Shown piece after piece: positions 60,003-64,000 of a DNA stretch of 64,000 nucleotides. Where the stretch lies: assembly GCF_040436345.1 (NCBI RefSeq), contig NC_133230.1:8639297-8703296 (forward strand), in the 5' to 3' direction. The translations under genes were made by a program, and so were the position numbers. How positions within the stretch are numbered: the first letter of the stretch is position 1; the number at the start of each line of letters is the position of its first letter. The notes beneath the pieces were generated by a model. That model was not told where the DNA came from. It saw nothing but the letters and a program-made list of their open reading frames with translations, and made no database searches. Source of the stretch: Pagrus major. Its lineage: Eukaryota; Chordata; Actinopteri; Spariformes; Sparidae.

Positions 60003-60490
60003 AATTGGTGAACTTAAGTCTAATAAGTACATTCACTCAAGTGCTGTTTCTGAGGTAGGCCTACTTGTTCTCTACTTGTGTATTTCCTTTTTATGCAACT
60101 TTGACTCCACTACTTTCCTGAGGCATATTGTACTTTTTACTCATTGATTTGAGAGCTAAAAGTCCTCGTTACATGGCAGATTAAGATTTGTGGGCATTTA
60201 TTAAAATATCTGTGCAGACTACCCAATAGTAGCCTATATAAAGTAGTGTTGGTTTAATCCAAATAAAAATGCTTTCACAAGCTATTAATGCATATCACTA
60301 ACAAAATACCATAATAAATAGGCTCAGATTTAGTGTCTTTCTGCATGAGTAGGCTACTTTTACTTTTGTTAGTAGCTCACATTTAGCTGATGTAGGACTT
60401 TTACTTATAATGGAATGCTTTTACACTATTACTGCTACTTTTAATCAAGTAAAGGAGCTCAATAGGTCTTCCTCTACACTGGAAACGTGG
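60003..60490 (+). repeat. Dispersed teleost repeat rich in TACTTTTACTT motifs
   Basis: CTTAAGTCTAATAAGTACAT, CTCCACTACTTTCCTGAGGC, ATATTGTACTTTTTACTCAT, GGCTACTTTTACTTTTG, GGACTTTTACTTATAATGGA and TACTGCTACTTTTAATCAAG occur in the order seen in a well-known teleost repeat. It ends about 280 bp before the ptbp1 CpG region. Confidence 0.65.
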
Positions 60491-60769
60491 ACGCTCATTT
60501 AAGTACACCACTGAAACACACTTCCTTGGTATTCATCTTTGACTGTTTGTTTTTGCTTCTGACATTTACTGGATTTGACAGCTAGTATATTTATTTGTTT
60601 CCCTACTTTCTATCCAAAAACAAACCAAAAAAAAAAAAAACCCTCCACAGTCTGACCTTTTACTTTATCAGTGTGATGACTTCTAGTTTGCTTTTCATCA
60701 CAGTTAACTCAATCAAACCTCACCACTTCATACGATGTGTGCTGGAAATTTGCCGCGGCCTCCTTTTTT

Positions 60770-61640
60770 TTTCTCCCCACAAAATGATGGTCGTCTTGTC
60801 CAATCACAGCTCGAGTAGAGGCTTGTCCCCGCCTCTTTTTGGCTCTTGAAAGTGCCTGGACTAATCAGCGCTCGCCTCCGTGTGTTCAGCCATTTTGTAA
60901 GAAAATCAAGCAAGTCTGCCGCCCTACCTTCGCTTCAGACCTGCAGTTTTTTTCTTGTGCAATGGACGGGTAAGTGGAAAAAGAACGACACTTAAGACTT
61001 AATTTTCTAAGGCGAAAAGACATCCGAGTTGTTGCTTTCCGTACTTCGGTTGCTCGTTGAACGCGTTTCGAGTCGGCCGGCCGCCTCACTTTCACCGTGA
61101 GACCGCGAAAGTTTTGAAACATTTTTTTTTTTCCATCAAAACATGCAACAGTTAGCAGGAGCGCGAGCTAACTAGCGGATGCTAGCCGTCGCTGCTCTCA
61201 GCGAAAGATACTTGCGCGAACGTTTCGACTGACGTTTTAATGTTTAATTTAAACGGGACTTGACGCCGAGCAAACGTAACTTAATAAAGAATCGAGATTT
61301 GAACGGAGGGGGTTTTCAATTTGGTGACTTTTTGGCTTATAATCCGTCGTTCGCTAACGCGGACGGTGGTTAACGGTGGCTAACTATACCTTGATTACGT
61401 TAACTTGGTTTCACCGGAGCTCGAGCGCTAGCTAAAGCAACGTGTCTCATTTCCGCATTCATTTGTCTGCGGAGTGCCAGGGCCATGTTGAAGATGTCTG
61501 GCCTGAACATTTCGCGTTGATTCGCTCAGGGACTTCCACATCGGGTTATCTAAACGGGGTAGGATGCACAAAAGCCTGTTGTTGTTTTTAAATCGAGCTG
61601 TTAATTCCGCTATTTTGATCACCTGGATGTTCGCAGCCAA
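60770..61640 (+). promoter_or_regulatory. ptbp1: ptbp1 promoter and CpG-rich region
   Basis: CpG density rises sharply from about 60770 and stays high through the first exon and early intron 1. Upstream of the ATG are a CCAAT box (CCAATCA, 60800-60806), a GC box-like CCCCGCC (60827-60833) and GCCATTTTG (60889-60897), which resembles a reverse YY1 site. There is no clear TATA box. This is typical of a housekeeping vertebrate promoter. Factor names rest on motif likeness only. Confidence 0.65.
60962..60969 (+). CDS. ptbp1: ptbp1 coding exon 1 (MDG)
   Basis: ATGGACGG precedes the donor GTAAGT at 60970. PTBP1 genes begin MDG with the splice inside the Gly codon, as here. The 5' UTR extends upstream to an undefined start, probably around 60850-60890. 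Confidence 0.82.
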
Positions 61641-62154
61641 GTCGCTTCGATAAAACGCAACATTATAATTAGAGAGCCGATGCATTATTACTTCTGCTTA
61701 TCTGTCAACGCATCATTATAACTCGAGATTAAAACCATTATTACTTCTGCTTATTTGTCCACTGTGAAGTTTTCTAACTTCCTTATGTTTTGCCCACCCA
61801 CTCCAGCCGCCTAGACGCTGACTTGTACCCTCTGGGATCCGGCTACGTCCCTGAAATTGAGTAAGTATTTTGTATATTTATGCATTGCTGGTTATTTTTT
61901 TTTGTTTTTTTTAGCGATGCTTTCTGAATGTTAAGCAGAATGAGGAAGTCGGGCAGCTTTTGGTTGACCAGCACGGCGCCATTCATTTTGTTAAGGGGCT
62001 GTGTTTTTCCAGAGTGCAGAATGTGCTCCTGTGATGAATTGTTCAGCAGGATCTCGTGATAGATTATGGTTAATGCTCTTTCATTTCCTGTGTAGTAATG
62101 ATCTTTCTTTCCCCCTTTCACAGCAGTGTCCATGACATATCAGTTGGCACAAAG
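60962..62154 (+). CDS. ptbp1: Polypyrimidine tract-binding protein 1, 5' coding exons only (3' part beyond window)
   Basis: Three coding exons are visible: 60962-60969, 61807-61860 and 62124-62154. Joined they read MDG, then RLDADLYPLGSGYVPEI, then DSVHDISVGTK, with consistent phases. The ending DISVGTK matches DIAVGTK of mammalian PTBP1, which is followed there by RGSDEL and the four RNA-recognition motifs. That continuation was not found before 64000. PTBP1 is a nuclear RNA-binding splicing repressor that binds CU-rich RNA; its N-terminus holds nuclear import and export signals. The neighbours plppr3 and palm lie near PTBP1 in mammals too. The identification rests on a short peptide plus synteny; the related ptbp2 and ptbp3 are less likely. 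Confidence 0.82.
60970..61806 (+). other. ptbp1: ptbp1 intron 1
   Basis: An 837-bp CpG-rich intron with several GCTAGC-like words near 61150-61440. It has no repeat or exon that I recognise. Its second half holds a short direct repeat (TTATTACTTCTGCTTAT, at about 61685 and 61739). Confidence 0.6.
61807..61860 (+). CDS. ptbp1: ptbp1 coding exon 2, 54-nt frame-preserving exon
   Basis: The acceptor CCACTCCAG ends at 61806 and the donor GTAAGT starts at 61861. It encodes RLDADLYPLGSGYVPEI between split codons. It starts and ends after the second codon base, so it can be included or skipped without changing frame. The usual human PTBP1 N-terminus has no counterpart. Confidence 0.78.
62124..62154 (+). 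CDS. ptbp1: ptbp1 coding exon 3 with NAGNAG acceptor
   Basis: The sequence CACAGCAG at the acceptor allows exon starts at 62124 or 62127. The first gives DSVHDISVGTK, the second DVHDISVGTK. The donor GTAGGC starts at 62155. The exon corresponds to the DIAVGTK segment of mammalian PTBP1. Confidence 0.8.
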
Positions 62155-64000
62155 GTAGGCAACTTTTTAATCTTCTCTTTGCAGCTCTGTCTCTTTCACT
62201 TTCCCTCATTTGCAGCACGAATGCCAAGCGTTTTCTGGACATGATCAATATTGTGTGTTGTATTGCTTTTTGTATGAGTGGTGTTGATTTGTGATAACCA
62301 GTCGAATCATTTGTCCATTTAAATTGCAAATATTTTGTAGTTTAAATGACTTCCGTTTTAGTATTTATACTCTTATTAAAAATTTAAATCTAGAAAAATG
62401 TGGTCTGTAAATTAGATTACCCTTTCATTAAAGTAACGTTGAGATCAAATAATTAGGTTTCATTGTATTTTATATTTTTTTCATGACAGGGATTTTTAGG
62501 TGTACCACTGCCACCAAAAATATTTTGAAGAAACAAAGATTTGAGGGCGTTTTTTTGTACAAGTCAGAGAAATGGAAAAGAATGGTGCCGACATTGGGGA
62601 CTTGAATAACATAGTCTGTCAGTTTGCAAGAACTTCCTCTATAATTACAGCACTGCTGTCCAAAGCCATTTCTCATGCGTAATGACTTTGCAGTTGCAGA
62701 CTGACTTTTTTTTTAAAAGATTTTTTACATACAACCAAATGGTCAGCGCATAGATGTTGCAGAAACTCTCCAAGACTGTGGACATGTAATATTTGATCAT
62801 TCAGTTAGAATAGATTATCTGAGGTGGGGCTTTGTTTTCCTGTTTTGTTCCAGTTGGGTTGTGTGGCTGTTGAGAAACTAAACTTCCTGTTGTTTATTTT
62901 GTGTGTTCCTTAATAGCCTGTTGGCCATACTGGAATGTTAAGAAAGCAGCTGAATCCTGCCACAGGGCTCGGTATTTGCTCGGTTTCATTTCACAAGTCA
63001 TCTCACAAGTCTCATCCTCACATTAGCAGAGTAATTCAATGTTGATCCTTTTTGCAAGAATCTGCCCTTTACATTTTCAGTGATGAGGGAGCTGTTGTGT
63101 GCTCATGTAACTGAAACGGCAGCTCTTCTCTGAATGTTTGTGTTTGCAAACGCTGTGTGCAAACTTGTTGAAGCAGGAACACATTTGTTTTTGGCAAACT
63201 GCGTCTTGTTAAGTTCCGTACCCAATAAAAATGCCTGGTCAAGTAGTATTCCTTAGTAACAGAGCCTGGGGCAGCTATGTGTAGGTGGAGTAATTGAACT
63301 CAACTTAGGGCTGTAACCATCCTCCCACAACAGTCCTCATCCTCCCGGGCAAAGGTCTTTACACTGTTTAAACAAGCACTGTGATGCACACGCCCGTAAC
63401 GGGGACACACCCCACCCCCTCTATTCATTACAGTAAGGCCTGTTGTTTTCCAACGCGTTAACAATGCATCGTTTAATGAGTACTGATGGATAGCGGAGAT
63501 TTGACTTATGTAATTTGTCATTCTTTAACTTTTCCTGTTTTCTGGATTTGATGTCCTGTGGTAATAATGATGGTGAGTTATGGAGCGCTGCCTTGTTGGA
63601 ATCTGTAATTATTCCGTCTGGGCAGAGTGTCTGGCATTCCGCGGTTGCATTCCAATCTCCCCCCTCCAGCCCCCTGGTGAGGCACAGCTCCCTGCCCCCT
63701 TCACTGGCAAAGGCTGATCAGAGTTAGCAAACATGTCTGTACCTGTGCTCGTCTCCTTTGTGCCTTTCCTGAGAGATTACTACCCCCCTTCCCCCCAGCA
63801 AAGTCCAAAATAAGGTCGCTAGCAGACGCCAGTACAGTACAGTACAAATGAATCCCCTCAGATTTAGTTTCCTTTTTTATAAGATTTTTTTTTTCCAAGG
63901 TGCTGCTGGATGAGAGTTGGAGATATCTTGCTTATTTTCCTTTATCTTTTACTTAATGCAAATCAGGTGTGATGTGGTGTATGGAGCAGGGAAATTGCCC
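62155..64000 (+). other. ptbp1: ptbp1 intron 3, continuing past the window
   Basis: 1.85 kb without a recognisable exon; the expected RGSDEL-encoding exon is not here. The sequence is AT-rich and largely unique. Confidence 0.55.

Larger units (their letters stand above)
57075..60765. other. Intergenic region between palm and ptbp1
   Basis: About 3.7 kb, largely of dispersed repeats: an AAGTAC repeat end (57565-57672), a direct duplication (57653-58013), an AGGCAAGGCAAATTTATT repeat (59337-59402) and a larger repeat (60003-60490). The part 58150-59300 looks unique with no gene. Confidence 0.6.

Noticed and set aside
57686..60849. Possible MISP remnant between palm and ptbp1
   Set aside because: The short open frames here show no recognisable MISP sequence and most of the interval is covered by repeats.

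Overview
The window is nuclear DNA from a bony fish, most likely a percomorph teleost. This rests on intron-rich vertebrate genes with GT-AG splice sites, abundant CA/GT microsatellites, and many dispersed repeats of types I recognise from percomorph genomes. The species cannot be named from the sequence. All three recognised genes lie on the + strand: plppr3 (about 1-20.8 kb), palm (paralemmin-1, about 30.2-55/57 kb) and the 5' end of ptbp1 (from about 60.9 kb to beyond the window). Human 19p13.3 carries the same three genes as PALM-MISP-PTBP1-PLPPR3, with PLPPR3 inverted, so this is conserved but rearranged synteny. No MISP-like coding sequence was seen.

plppr3 has a probable non-coding first exon (up to 506) and eight coding exons between 5250 and 17609 that join into a 910-residue protein. 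It has six membrane segments with the lipid-phosphatase catalytic residues replaced, then a long cytoplasmic tail. The last exon carries a proline-rich region with five 11-residue tandem repeats that the human protein lacks. The 3' UTR probably runs to a polyadenylation signal at 18344 or 20786.

From 20.8 to 30.2 kb no gene is visible; the stretch holds repeats, microsatellites and a minisatellite. palm has a GC- and purine-rich non-coding first exon ending at 30743, a 15-kb first intron, and five coding exons (45901-53560). These encode only 229 residues: the N-terminal coiled coil and C-terminal CaaX module are present, but the central region of mammalian PALM is missing from the genomic sequence. 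A long GT tract starts two bases after the stop codon.

ptbp1 starts in a CpG-rich promoter near 60.9 kb. Three small coding exons are visible. The second is a 54-nt, frame-preserving exon whose skipping would give an N-terminus matching the mammalian protein, and the third has a tandem NAGNAG acceptor. The RNA-binding domains lie beyond the window.

The introns and intergenic DNA contain foldback or MITE-like elements (near 9.8, 12.4, 22.1, 29.1, 32.2, 48.9 and 55.3 kb), a tRNA-derived SINE at 37.6 kb, nested insertions at 36.6-37.4 kb, and fragments of other dispersed families. No rRNA, stand-alone tRNA gene, CRISPR array or viral gene was found. I found no wholly new system; the most interesting points are the ptbp1 N-terminal cassette exon, the shortened paralemmin, the plppr3 repeat tail and the palindromic elements.
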